A stretch of DNA of 64,000 nucleotides from NCBI GenBank assembly GCA_964058805.1, contig CAXKVV010002168.1:362555-426554 (forward strand). The letters are read 5' to 3'. This document shows positions 12,880 to 24,431 of the stretch, one piece after another. The DNA comes from Schoenoplectus triqueter. Lineage: Eukaryota; Streptophyta; Magnoliopsida; Poales; Cyperaceae. Numbering within the stretch: position 1 is the stretch's first letter; every line of letters begins with the position of its first letter. The notes under the pieces are model-generated. The model had not been told where the DNA came from and did not search any database. It saw only the letters and a list, made by a program, of their open reading frames with translations. Position numbers and translations under genes: made by a program.

Positions 12880-14314
12880 AAGGACTCATGCTTTCACGCA
12901 CCAAACCCTTTCTCAACAACTCATCTACTTGCCGCTGTAACTCAGCATTTTCTGTTGGGTTCATTCGGTAGGCTGCTTTGTTTGGCAAAACTGCACCAGG
13001 AACAAAATCTATGCAGTGTTGCACACTCCTCATTGGAGGTAAACCTGCTGGAATTTCATCTGGAACAAGGTTCTGAAATTGTTCAAGTAAAGGTACCACT
13101 GGTCCAGGTATTAGAGTACTTCTGTCACCCTTAACTTCTTTCACCACCAATGCAAAGGCTATTTGGGATTCTTCAAAAATTTCAGTAAATTCAGATTTTG
13201 AGAGAATGAAATTGCTATCCTTGAGGGCTGGTTTAGATTTCATTTCCATTATAGAAGGACCCAAAGTAATCTTAGCACCATTCAGCTCAAAAGAATAAGT
13301 GTTTTTAAAACCGTCATGGTGTACCTTTCTATCAAACTGCCAAGGCCTCCCCAAAAGTAAATGACAAGCATCCATAGGAACTACATCACACCATACCTCA
13401 TCTCGGTACTTCTCACCAATAGAAAAAATAACCAAACAACGCTGGTCAACTTGCACACATTTACCCTTTTCCAACCAAGAGAGTTTGTACGGTTTTGGGT
13501 GCTTTTCAGTTTTAAGCGGCAACTTTTGTACCATAATTTCAGAAACAACATTCTCACAACTCCCGCTATCAATGATAACATCGCATACCTTCCCATGAGA
13601 GGTGCATCGTGTATGGAAGATATTGTTACGGAGCCACACATCATCTTGAACGGGACTGGAATTCAGCACACGCCTAATCACCAACATCTCACCCGTATCT
13701 CCATAAATGACATCCTCCTCATCTGCTGCCTCATCAAACACGGGTGGAGAATCAAAATTTGTTTGTTCCTCTTCTAGGGGTTCTTCAACAATGGTAAATA
13801 CCCGCTGGTTTGGGCACTCGGACATGATGTGACCGTACCCTTTGCACCGATAGCATTGAACAGCTTTAGGGGCTGGTTTAGAGGGTCCTGCGGTTGTGGT
13901 TTTTGCTGAAAATTTGGCCACTGCACTTGATGTTGGTTTGGATGATTGCGTACTGCTCCCATGACTTGTTGGATGGCCTCGATTGAGAACTCGGCTACCA
14001 CCAAAGCTCGTTGTTTTTCTGACTTCTTTCTCCTTGAGTTGTTTTTCAACTTTTGTGGCAAGTTTAAACACATCATGATAAGAGATAAAGGGCTGTAAAG
14101 TTACCACATCATGAATCTCCTTGAGAAGGCCACGAAGATATCGTGCAATGGTTTGTTCTTCGGGCTCAACAACGCCAAATTTCAACATGAGGTGATCAAG
14201 TTCTTCAGTGTAATCTGCCACAGTTTTATCACCTTGAACAAAGCCATGAAGTTGAAAAAAGGCCTCTTGCAAGTACCCTTCCGGCAGAAACTTCTTTCGT
14301 AACTCTTTCACCAT
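12818..14314 (-). pseudogene. CRM-like gag C-terminal part and protease
   Basis: An open stretch of about 498 codons. The first 110 residues are the second half of the gag capsid domain (EAFFQLHGFVQGD, DYTEELDHLM, RYLRGL). A Ser/Thr-rich linker leads to one CCHC zinc knuckle at residues 154-167 (C-x2-C-x4-H-x4-C), the nucleic-acid-binding part of nucleocapsid. The aspartic protease follows, with IDSGSCENVV near residue 249 and LLLGRPWQFD about 85 residues later. The N-terminal part of RT begins near the end (PAGLPPMRSVQHCIDFVPG). It is in frame with the gag N-terminus across one TGA at 14354-14356. At the other end the frame is lost near 12850 and the last residues are out-of-frame nonsense. 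Confidence 0.9.
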
Positions 14315-14353
14315 CTTTTCCCATGTTCTGATTTTTTGCTTACCCTCACGGGC

Positions 14354-14833
14354 TCACTTCATTTTCAACTGCTCCCACCAAATAGATGCATGCTTCTTTA
14401 ATTTGATGGCAACAATCTTCACCTTTTCTTCCTCAAGGACATCTTGGTATTCAAAGACACGTTCAACCGTATTGAGCCAATCTATGAACTCATCGGGTTG
14501 TATGCGCCCTTCGTACACAGGAATATCCGCTTTTAGATCAAAAGCCCGTCGAAATTGCTGGTTCCTTCGGGTGTGATTTTGATGGAGAGCCTCTTCATCA
14601 CTGGACACCAAGGTGTGGTTGTCGTGGAAGGGGTTGAACTCGGCATCATCGTCACCATAAGTTTCGCCATCTGAGCCACGATAGGAATCATCGCGGTTGT
14701 TCCCAGCGACCTCCACGCGCGCTAGACGCTCTTGGAGTTGTTTCACATGCTGCCTCAACTCGTTCAACTCAATATCTCGATCGGCTTGCTGGTTGCCTTC
14801 AGGAGGATTGACACGAGCACTACGTCGCACCAT
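14354..14833 (-). pseudogene. CRM-like gag N-terminal part
   Basis: Starts at the ATG for MVRRSARVNPPEG, 13 bp after the primer binding site, the expected place for the polyprotein start. A short coiled-coil-like segment (ELNELRQHVKQLQERLARVE, about residues 24 to 43) is followed by an acidic linker. The first half of the retrotransposon gag domain comes next (FDLKADIPVYEG, FIDWLNTVERVFEY, IWWEQLK). The frame ends at a TGA after about 159 codons. The next open stretch continues the same domain in the same frame, so this is a nonsense mutation and not a natural gene end. Confidence 0.88.
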
Positions 14834-14845
14834 CCTTCGCCTGCT

Positions 14846-14857
14846 GCTCTGATATCA
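14846..14857 (-). other. Primer binding site (initiator tRNA-Met type)
   Basis: On the minus strand TGATATCAGAGC begins two bases inside the 5' LTR boundary. It matches TGGTATCAGAGC, the complement of the plant initiator tRNA-Met 3' end, with one mismatch. This fixes the element's orientation. Confidence 0.85.
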
Positions 14858-14859
14858 AC

Positions 14860-15521
14860 TGATAGCGTTCGAGCTATGAATCGTCCAAGGACACGCACAC
14901 GTTCAACTATAAAATCACAACTGGAGGATACTCTCAACTCACAGCAGGATAAAAGAGGAGATAAACTCAACTCAAGATAAACTTTTTCATAATAATTCAA
15001 CAAGTGAGTTTACATTCAGAAATTAGGCTTTATATAGCCATACAACTCAACTCTAGAAACTTCCTACTAATTAATAACTCCTTAACTATTTTTGCAAATT
15101 TCAAAACACAATAAAAATAACATTAACTACTACTGTTAATTCCAAAATATAATTAAAACATAGAAAGACTCAAAGACAAGTTCCAAGAAACTAAATGCTG
15201 GCTGGCTCCTCAGTAACCACGCTCACTTGACATGAGGTTTTGACCAAGAAGACTCTGGAATCTGGAGAAACTCAAAACACAAAAACGATAGTCCATTTCA
15301 TCATCTGATCACAGAAATTTGAATCACCCAAATCCGAGTTATTATGAGAGAGTTATGCCCAAAATACTGGCCCAGTACGGATCTGTCCAGAAAGCTGCTG
15401 TTTCGTAAATTAATTGTAAATATGACTTGGGCCTGGTTCTTCAAACTGAGAACTGGTTCAGAACTTGCTTCCTTGATCATGAGAGTTCACATGTAGACCT
15501 GCCATGACTTGATCGCCATCA
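14860..15521 (-). repeat. 5' LTR of the CRM-like element
   Basis: 662 bp with TG...CA ends, containing the promoter in element orientation. About 11 substitutions distinguish it from the left copy by eye. Using the often-quoted grass LTR rate of 1.3e-8 per site per year, this is roughly 0.6 million years, if that rate applies here. Confidence 0.95.
15028..15036 (-). promoter_or_regulatory. TATA box of the CRM-like element
   Basis: The minus strand reads GGCTATATAAAGCC. Transcription would start about 30 bp further left, near 15000. That leaves an R-U5 of about 140 bp before the primer binding site. Confidence 0.7.
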
Positions 15522-18500
15522 CCCAGGACGTCGGGTCCCTTTTTCATGTTTTGCGCGCCCGGACTCGTTTTAGACAGTATCGAGGGCGGTCCCGTTTTCA
15601 AGTTTTGCGCGCCCGAACTCGTTTTCGACGGTACCGAGGGCGTCGGGTATCGTTTTCATGTTTTGCGCGCCCAAACTCATTTTCAGCGGTACCGAGGGCG
15701 TCGGGTCCTGTTTTCATGATTTGGGCGCGTGGACTAGTTTTCGGAGGTACCGAGGGCGTCGGGTCCCGTTTTCATGTTTTGCGCGCCCGGACTCGTTTTC
15801 GGCGGTACCGAGGGCGTCAGGTCTCGTTTTCATGTTTTGCGCTCCCGGACTCGTTTTTGACGGTAACGAGGGCGTCGGGTCCCGTTTTCTTGTTTTGCGC
15901 GCCCGGACTCGTTTTCGGCGGTACCGAGAGCGTCGGGTCCCGTTTTCACGTTTTGCGCGCCTGGACTTGTTTTCGGCGGTACCGAGCTCGTCGGGTCCTG
16001 GACTCATTTTCGACGGTATCGAGGGCGTCGGGTATCGTTTTTGACGGTACCGAGGGCGTCGGGTCCCGTTTTCATGTTTTGCGCGCCCGGACTCGTTTTC
16101 GGTGGTACCGAGGGCGTCGGGTCCCGTTTTCACGTTTTGCGTTCCCGGACTCGTTTTCGGCGGTCTCGAGGGCGTCGGGTATCGTTTTCACGTTTTGCGC
16201 GCCCGAACTCATTTTCGACGGTACCGAGGGCGTCGGGTCCCGTTTTCATGTTTTGCGCGCTCGGACTCGTTTTCGGCGATATCGAGGGCGTCGGGACCCG
16301 TTTTAATGTTTTGCGCGCCAGGACTCGTTTTCGGCGGTCTCGAGGGCGTCGAGTATTGTTTTCATGTTTTGCGCGCCCGAACTCTTTTTCGGCGGTACCA
16401 AGGGCGTCGGGTATCGTTTCCATGTTTTGCGCGCCCGAACTCATTTTCGGCGGTACCGAGGGCGTCGGGTCCCGTTTTCATGTTTTGCGCGCGTGGACTA
16501 GTTTTCGGAGGTACCGAGGGCGTCGGGTCCCGTTTTCATGTTTTGCGCGCCCGGACTCGTTTTCGGCGATATCGAGGGCGTCGGGTCCCGTTTTAATGTT
16601 TTGCGCGTCCGGACTCCTTTTCGGCGGTCTCGAGGGCGTCGGGTATTGTTTTCATGTTTTGCGCGCCCGAACTTATTTTCGGCGGTACCGAGGGCGTCGG
16701 GTCCCGTTTTCACGTTTTGCGCTTCCGGACTCGTTTTCGGTGGTACCGAGGGCGTCGGGTCCCGTTTTCACGTTTTGCGCGCCCGGACTCGTTTTCGACG
16801 GTACCGAGGGCGTCGGGTCCCGTTTTCACGTTTTGCGCGCCCGGACTCGTTATCGGCGGTACCGAGGTTGTCGGTTCCCGTTTTCATGTTTTGCGCGCCC
16901 GGACACGTTTTCGGCGGTACCGAGGGCGACGTGTCACATTTTCTTATTTTGCGCCCCCGGACTCATTTTCGGCGGTACCTTGGGGGTCGGGTCCCTTTTT
17001 CATGTTTTGCGCGCCCGGACTCGTTTTAGACAGTACCGAGGGCGGTCCCGTTTTCAAGTTTTGCGCGCCCGAACTCGTTTTCGACGGTACCGAGGACGTC
17101 GGGTCCCGTTTTCATCTTTTGCGCGCCCGGACACATTTTCGGCATTACCGAGGGCGTCGGGTATCGTTTCCATGTTTTGCGCGCCCGAACTCATTTTCGG
17201 CGGTACCGAGGGCGTCGGGTCCCGTTTTCACATTTTGCGTCCCGGACTCGTTTTCGGCGATATCGAGGGTGTCGGGTCCCGTTTTAATGTTTTGCGCGCC
17301 CGGACTCGTTTTCGGCGGTCTCGTGGGCGTCGGGTATCGTTTTCATGTTTTGCGCGCCCGAACTCATTTTCGGCGGTACCGAGGGCGTCGGGTCCCGTTT
17401 TCATGTTTTGCGCGCCCGGACTCGTTTTCGGCGGTACCGAGGGCCTCGCGTCCCGTTTTCACGTTTTGCGCGCCCGAACTCGTTTTCGGCGGTACCGAGG
17501 TTGTCGGGTCCCGTTTTCATGTTTTGCACGCCCGGACTCATTTTCGGCGGTCTCGAAGACGTCGGGTCCCGTTTTCGACGGTACCGAGGGCGTCGTGTCA
17601 CATTTTCTTGTTTTGCGCGCCCGGACTTATTTTCGGCGGTATCCAGGGCGTCGGGTCCCTTTTTCATGTTTTGCGCGCCCGGACTCGTTTTAGACAGTAC
17701 CGAGGGCGGTCCCGTTTTCAAGTTTTGCGCGCCCGGACTCGTTTTCGACGGTACCGAGGGCGTCGGGTATCGTTTTAATGTTTTGCGCGCCCGAACTCAT
17801 TTTCGGCGGTACCGAGGGCGTCGGGTCCTGTTTTCATGTTTTGCGCGCGTGGACTAGTTATCGGAGGTACCGAGGGCGTCGGGTCCCGTTTTCATGTTTT
17901 GCGCGCCCGGACTGGTTTTCGGCGGTACAAAGGGTGTCGGGTCTCGTTTTCATGTTTTGCGCTCCCGGACTCGTTTTAGGCAGTAACGAGGGCGTCGGGT
18001 CCCGTTTTCATGTTTTACGCACTCGGACTCATTTTCGGCGATTCCGAGGTCGTCGCGTCCTGTTTTCACGTTTTGCGCGCCCGGACTCATTTTCGGCGAT
18101 ATCAAGGGCGTCGGGTCATGTTTTAATGTTTTGCGAGCTCGGACTCCTTTTCGGCGGTCTCGAGGGCGTCGGTATCGTTTTCACGTTTTGAGCGCCCGAA
18201 CTCATTTTCGGCGGTACCGAGCTCGTCGGGTTCCGGACTCGTTTTAGACAGTACTGAGGGCCTCGGGTCCCGTTTTCAAGTTTTGAGCGCCCGGACTCGT
18301 TTTCGACGGTACCGAGGGCATCGGGTATCGTTTTGATGTTTTGCGCGCCCGAGCTCATTTCGGCGGTACCGAGGGCGTGGGGTCCCGTTTTCATGTTTTG
18401 CGCGCCCGGACTCATTTTCGGCGATACCGAGGGCGTCGGGTCCCGTTTTCACGTTTTGCGCGCCCGGACTTGTTTTCGGCGGTACCGAGCTCGTCGGGTA

Positions 18501-21500
18501 TCGTTTTAATGTTTTGCGCGCCCGAACTCATTTTCGGCGGTATCGAGGGCGTCGGGTCCCGTTTTCATGTCTTGTGCGTCCGGACTCGTTTTCGGCGGTC
18601 TCGAGGGCGTCGGGTATCGATTTCATGTTTTGCGCGCCCGAATTCATTTTCGGCGGTACCGAGGGCGTCGGGTCCCGATTTCATGTTTTGCGCGCCCGGA
18701 CTCGTTTTCGGCGGTACCGAGGGCGTCGGTTCCCGTTTTCACGTTTTGCGCGCCCGGACTTGTTTTCGGCGGTACCGAGCTCGTCGGGTCCCGGACTCAT
18801 TTTCGGCGGTATCGAGGGCGTCGGGTATCGTTTTCATGTTTTGCGCGCCCGAACCCATGTTCGGCTGTACCGATGGCGTCGGGTCCTGTTTTAATGTTTT
18901 GCGCGCCCGGACTCGTTTTCGGAGGCACCGAGGGCGCCCAGACTAGTTTTCGGAGGCACCGAGGGCGTCGGGTCCCGTTTTCATGTTTTGCGCGCCTAGA
19001 CTCGTTTTCGGCGGTACCGAGGGCGTCGGGTCCCGTTTTCGGTGGTATCAAGGGCGTCGGGTATCGATTTCATGTTTTGCGCGCTCGAACTCATTTTCGG
19101 CGGTACCGAGGGCGTCGGGTATCGTTTTCATGTTTTGCGCGCCCGAATTCATTTTCGGCGGTACCGAGGGCGTCGGGTCCTGTTTTCTTGTTTTTCGCGC
19201 GTGGACTAGTTTTCGGAGGCACCGAGGGCGTCGTGTCCCGTTTTCATTTTTTGCGCGCCCGAACTCGTTTTCGGCGGTACCGAGGGCGTCGGGTCTCGTT
19301 TTCATGTTTTGCGCTCCCGGACTTGATTTTGACGGTAATGAGGGCGTCGGGTCCCGTTTTCATGTTTTGCGCACCCAAACTCATTTTCGGCGGTACCGAG
19401 GGCGTCGGGTCCCGTTTTCACGTTTTGCGCGCCCGGAATCGTTTTCGGTGGTACCGAGCTCGTCGGGTATCGTTTTAATGTTTTGCGCGCCCGAACTCAT
19501 TTTCGGCGGTACCGAGGGCGTCGGGTCCCGTTTTCATGTTTTGTGCGTCCGGACTCGTTTTCGGCGGTCTTGAGGGCGTCGGGTATCGATTTCATGTTTT
19601 GCGCGCCCGAATTCTTTTTCGGCGGTAACGAGGGCGTCGGATCCCGTTTTCATGTTTTGCACACCCGGACTCGTTTTCGGCGGTACCGAGGGCGTCGGGT
19701 CCCGTTTTCACGTTTTGCGCGCCCGGACTTGTTTTCGGCGGTACCGAGCTCGTCGGGTCCCGGACTCATTTTCGACGGTATCGAGGGCGTCGGATATCGT
19801 TTTCATGTTTTGCGCGCCCGAACTCAATTTCGGCTGTACCAAGGGCGTCGGGTCCCCTTTTAATGTTTTGCGCGCCCGGACTCGTTTTCGGCGGTACCGA
19901 GGGCGTCGGGTCCCATTTTCACGTTTTGCGCGCTCGGACTCGTTTTCGGCGGTACCGGGGTTGTCGGGTCCCGTTTTCATGTTTTGCGCGCCCGGACTCG
20001 TTTTCGGCGGTACCCAGGGCGTCGGGTCCTGTTTTCATGTTTTGCGCGCCCGGACTCATTTTGGACGGTACCGAGGGCCTCGGGTCCCGTTTTCAAGTTT
20101 TGCGCGCCCGGACTCATTTTCGACGGTACCGAGGGCGTCGGGTATCGTTTTAATGTTTTGCGCGCCCGAACTCATTTTCGGCGGTACCGAGGGCGTCGGG
20201 TCCCGTTTTCATGTTTTGCGCGCCCGAACTCGTTTTCGGCGCTACTGAGGGCGTCGGGTCCTATTTTCTTGTTTTGTGCGTCCGGACTCGTTTTCGCCGG
20301 TCTCGAGGGCGTCGGGTCCCGTTTTCGGTGGTATCGAGGGCGTCGGGTATCGATTTCATGTTTTGCGCGCCCGAACTCATTTTCGGCAGTACCGAGGGCG
20401 TCGGGTATCGTTTTCATGTTTTGCGCGCCCGAACTCATTTTCAGAGGCACAGAGGGCGTCGGGTCCCGTTTTCATCTTTTAAGCGCCCGGACTCGTTTTC
20501 GGCGGTACCGAGGTTGTCGGGTCTCGTTTTCATGTTTTGCGCTCCCGGACTCGATTTTGACGGTAACGAGGGCGTCGGGTATCGATTTCATGTTTTGCGC
20601 GCCCGAATTCATTTTCGGCGGTAACGAGGGCGTCGGGTCCCGTTTTCATGTTTTGCGGACACGAACTCGTTTTCGGCAGTACCGAGGGCGTCGGGTCCCG
20701 TTTTCACGTTTTGCGCGCCCGGACTTATTTCCGGCGGTACCGAGCTCGTCGGGTCCCGGACTCATTTTCGGCGGTATCGAGGGCGTCGGGTATCGTTTTC
20801 ATGTTTTGCGCGCCAGAACCCATTTTCGGCTATACCGAGGGCGTCGGGTCCCGTTTTGATGTTTAGCGCGCCCGGACTCGTTTTCGACGGTACCGAGGTT
20901 GTCGGGTCCCGTTTTCATCTTTTGCGCGCCCGGATTCGTTTTCGGCGGTACCCAGGGCGTCGGGTCCTATTTTCATGTTTTGCGCGCCCGGACTCGTTTT
21001 CGACGGTACCGAGGGACTCGGGTCCCGTTTTAATGCTTTGCGCGCCCGAACTCATTTTCGGCGGTACCGAGGGACTCGGGTCCCGTTTTAATGTTTTGCG
21101 CGACCGAACTCATTTTCGGCGGTACCGACAGCGTCGGGTCCCGTTTTCAAGTTTTGCGCGTCCGGACTCATTTTCGGCGCTACCGTGGGCGTCGGGTCCC
21201 GTTTTCATGTTTTGTGAGTCCGGACTCGTTTTCGACGGTCTCGAGGGTGTCGGGTCCCGTTTTCGGTGGTGTCGAGGGCGTCGGGTATCGATTTCATGTT
21301 TTGCGCGCCCGAACTCATTTTCGGGTGTACCGACGGCGTCCGGTATCGTTTTCATGTTTTGCGCGCTCGAACTCATTTTCGGCGGTACCGAGGGCGTCGG
21401 GTATCGTTTTCATGTTTTGCGCGCCCGAACTCATTTTCGGCGGTACCGAGGGCGTCGGGTCCCGTTTTCATGTTTTGCGCGCGTGGACTAGTTTTCGGAG

Positions 21501-21876
21501 GCACCGAGGGCATCGGGTCCCGTTTTCATGTTTTGCGCGCCCGGACTCGTTTTCGGCGGTACCGAGGGCGTCGGGTCTCGTTTCCATGTTTTGCGCTCCC
21601 GGACTCGATTTTGACAGTACCGAGGGGGTCGGGTCCTGTTTTCATATTTTGCGCACGTGGACTAGTTTTCGGGGGCACCGAGGGCGTCGGGTCCCGTTTT
21701 CATGTTTTACGCGCCCGGACTCGTTTTCAGCGGAACCGAGGGCGTCGGGTCTCGTTTTCATGTTTTGCTCTCCCGGACTCGATTTTGACGGTAACGAGGG
21801 CGTCGGGTCCCGTTTTCACGTTTTGCGCGCCCGGACTTGTTTTCGGCGGTACCTAGCTCGTCGGGTCCCGGACTTT
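15522..21876. repeat. 58-bp GC-rich satellite, right block
   Basis: Continuation of the array split by the CRM-like element, about 109 monomers. It looks more diverged than the left block, with more point changes and 37-bp truncated monomers. Shortened monomers with GTCGGGTCCCGGACTC recur near 18790, 19755, 20752 and 21864 (spacings about 965, 997 and 1112 bp). This suggests a higher-order unit near 1 kb, different from the left block. It starts with the right copy of the CCCAG duplication (15522-15526). The block ends in such a truncated monomer, followed by TTAA and the Tat-element LTR. Confidence 0.96.
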
Positions 21877-22119
21877 AATGGAATTAAAAATTACAGGGAT
21901 GATCATCATGAATTTAGGGATTTTTGGTGAAATTTTCATGATTTTTGGATAAGTGGAGCTATTAAAATAAATTCAGGGAAGATAAAAGCAGAATAAATGG
22001 ACTGATCAAAGGCTGAGATTCAATCAAGGGTTCATCTGGGTACAATCTGGGGACAGAGACACATCTGGGTGCAAACTGGGGATCCTAAGCACACCTATAC
22101 CGAATCAGAGAAGGGAGAG

Positions 22120-22540
22120 GGTGTGACACGTGTCAGCATTTCATTGGGCCACCTCATGCCACGTGTCAGCACCTCATTGGTCCACCTCAGCCATGTGGGC
22201 CCCACACCCCTACAGACCTGACAAGTGGGCCCCACCTATGCCACATGGCAGTCAGCCATTGGTCCACATCAGCAGCCACCTCATCCAGCAGCTAGACAAA
22301 TGGCAGCATGCTATAAGGCCACCTCAACAGCCCATTGCCATGTGGCCTTCCCTTATTGGTCCACCTCACCACTATGAATCCCACTATGCTATAAGGCGAC
22401 TGACAAGTGGGCCCCACTGGATGCCACATGGCATGCACTCACTGGTGCCATGTCATCACACAGTGTGTACAAGGAGGGACAGATGGCTCCTTATGATTGG
22501 TACAGAGCAATACAAGGTGCCACATGGCACTACATCACAA
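22120..22540 (+). promoter_or_regulatory. U3 promoter motif cluster
   Basis: Dense repetition of plant promoter-like motifs: G-boxes (CACGTG at 22127-22132 and 22160-22165), several GTGGGCCCCAC boxes, inverted CCAAT boxes (ATTGGTCCACCTCA) and CCACATGGCA/CCATGTGGC pairs. These recur in a loosely tandem way, about 1.2 to 1.6 kb upstream of the TATA box. They probably bind host transcription factors (bZIP/bHLH at G-boxes, TCP-type factors at GGGCCC). The factor assignment is inference. Confidence 0.55.
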
Positions 22541-23697
22541 AGCCACATCATACACAGATCATTAACACTAAGGATTTGTTTAATAAGCAATCAACCAATC
22601 AGGCAGAGCCACCTCAGCCTATTAACCCTAATCATCATGTTAATCAGCTGCTAAATGAAATACCTAAATCTGACATGTGGGACCCAGTAGTCAGGTTAAT
22701 ATGAGTAGGCGCATGAGATGAAAGTTGTGAGCTGAGTCTATTCAATCTACCTCTTCAATTCAGCGCAATTCAATTTAAAACAAGAGATAAAAAGAAGATG
22801 AACCTGGTCTAGATGCGTCGAGTCTCTGTTCTTCTCCTCTTCTGCGTTTTGGCTCACGCATGCCGGGCGCATCCACGCGCGATAAGGAGCTCTCTCCCTC
22901 CTTCTTCTTCTCGCCATTACCCGAGTCCAATGCAGCTCGCGTTTTCTTCCTTCCCTGACGCCTTACCATGGTTGAAGGTGATCTAGGAGAATAACGATGA
23001 TCAGAGATAGAGCAAGAAGTGCTATTAGATCAATTATGAGAAAGAGGTGAACAAAAGGTGAGAATATATTATTACCCGAGATTGAATTAAGGAAGGGAAT
23101 CCAATTGATACTCCGGAGGTCAAATTGAGTCGCAAAGCAGCGTCTTTAAGGCAAGGCGACGCCGGCAAAGGTGAATTGATGTGGCAATTGAGTGAGAAAA
23201 GGGTTGAAAAACCGAAGATCGCCGAAGACAGTGACAAGGTGGCAGGCCTAATAGGCAATCCAGAAGTGAAATTGCACGATTGAGAAGATCACCTAGGGCA
23301 AGGCGACGCCAATGGAGGTAAATTGATGAGACAATTCAAGGTATAGGAAGCCAATTGATCAAAGAAAGAAAGCGAGACAGAAATGGAAAAAAGTGAAATT
23401 GAAGATGGTAAATGAATAAAGTAGTGTTTGGAGTGGCTGTGGAGCGCTTAAATAGTAGATAACAACCGTGGGCCCACTTATCAATAGAAGTATACAAGTA
23501 ATTTAGAAATGTGGGTTAATTGAAGTGGCGGCACAGTGAAGGTATAACAGAAAACGGTTATGCAGCTGCAACAACAAACACAATTCAATCCTGGCCGTCA
23601 ATTGGAGTGAAATAGAGGGTAAAGATTCATCTGAGTAGGCAATCCGGTCCAACAATGATCAACCAATCACAATCAAGTGAATTAATCGGTTGAAGCC

Positions 23698-23706
23698 TAT
23701 ATAAAC
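23698..23706 (+). promoter_or_regulatory. TATA box of the Tat element LTR
   Basis: TATATAAAC, with a CCAATCA motif about 35 bp upstream and a purine-rich GAGAGAGAGAG run about 80 bp downstream. The predicted start of transcription is near 23730. The equivalent site in the 3' LTR is 45690-45698. Confidence 0.7.
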
Positions 23707-24055
23707 AGGGAAGTGATCATGGTGAAAGAGGAAGGAAGACAGATACTCACCCACAATCACCAGTGACCATTTATTCTAAAGAGAGAGAGAGAGATTTCAA
23801 GATTAGACAAGAGATTTAAGCAATTTGGATTATTGATTCAAGCTGAAGGTATTGGATAATATATTCATTAGCTCAATTGACATTCTATTAGCATTTTCCT
23901 TTTTGGAATTGAGTCTTGAACATCTCAATCATGCCTGTCAAGTGATCAATTGAATCTCTTTCCTTATTCTTACTGTTCTTTCTTTGAATCTTTTCTTCTT
24001 TTTATTCATTTACTGTCTTTTTCTTAAAAGAACATTAATCAATGATCATTAACTG

Positions 24056-24431
24056 AATTCAGCGAGCCACTGGCCCAATTATGAAATAATTGGTGAGCCT
24101 TTAGGCCTGAATTAGTTGTAAATATCAAGAATTTTGAATTCATTTGTTGCTGTGCTAATTCCGCTAAGAATTTACTATTGATACTTGAGTTTCTTGTTTT
24201 TAATCAGCTGACAATTGAGGGAAAAGGACTTGTCATCTTGTAATTGCCTTAATTGAATCATTATGATCGTTTGAAAGCAGTTGAAATCGTATAATTCATA
24301 TGTAAGTATAATGATTTTGATAAAACCAGTATATCGCCAACCGATGAAGCTCAAATTTGTTGAAATTCTCATCCAACTCAGTGAGCCACTGGCCCTAGCT
24401 GTGTCTAGGTGCGCCTTTAGGCCTGAGGGAT
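24056..24431 (+). other. Two copies of a three-part inverted-repeat structure
   Basis: Copy 1 (24056-24113): outer stem AATTCAG/CTGAATT, then GAGCCACTGGCC, inner stem CCAATTAT/ATAATTGG with loop GAA, then GCCTTTAGGCCTGA. Copy 2 (24371-24431): outer stem ATCC-AA-CTCAG/CTGAG-GGAT, the same GAGCCACTGGCC, inner stem CCTAG/CTAGG with loop CTGTGT, the same GCCTTTAGGCCTGA. Single-stranded segments are conserved while both stems change in a paired manner, as expected for selected RNA structure. Both lie in the transcribed R-U5. The 3' LTR has the same pair starting at 46048. Confidence 0.7.

Larger units (their letters stand above)
9810..15521 (-). mobile_element. CRM-like Ty3/gypsy chromovirus, inactivated copy
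   Basis: A complete LTR retrotransposon of 5712 bp, transcribed leftwards. It has 662-bp LTRs with TG...CA ends, a CCCAG target-site duplication, a primer binding site matching initiator tRNA-Met, a polypurine tract and gag-PR-RT-RNaseH-INT in gypsy order. The reading frame extends about 20 codons into the 3' LTR. The integrase tail has the FNVKDLSPYH type motif instead of a classical chromodomain, which fits the CRM clade of plant chromoviruses, many of which target centromeres. That clade assignment is inference from motifs. The polyprotein is broken by a TGA, a TAG and one frameshift, so the copy cannot make its own proteins. By eye the LTRs differ at about 11 of 662 positions (about 1.7%), so the insertion is moderately young. 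Confidence 0.92.

Noticed and set aside
22130..22654. 174-codon ORF in the LTR U3, present again at 44122
   Set aside because: It is rich in His, Trp and Pro because it reads through repeated CCACATGGC and GTGGGCCCCAC motifs. It lies upstream of the TATA box and has no recognisable domain.
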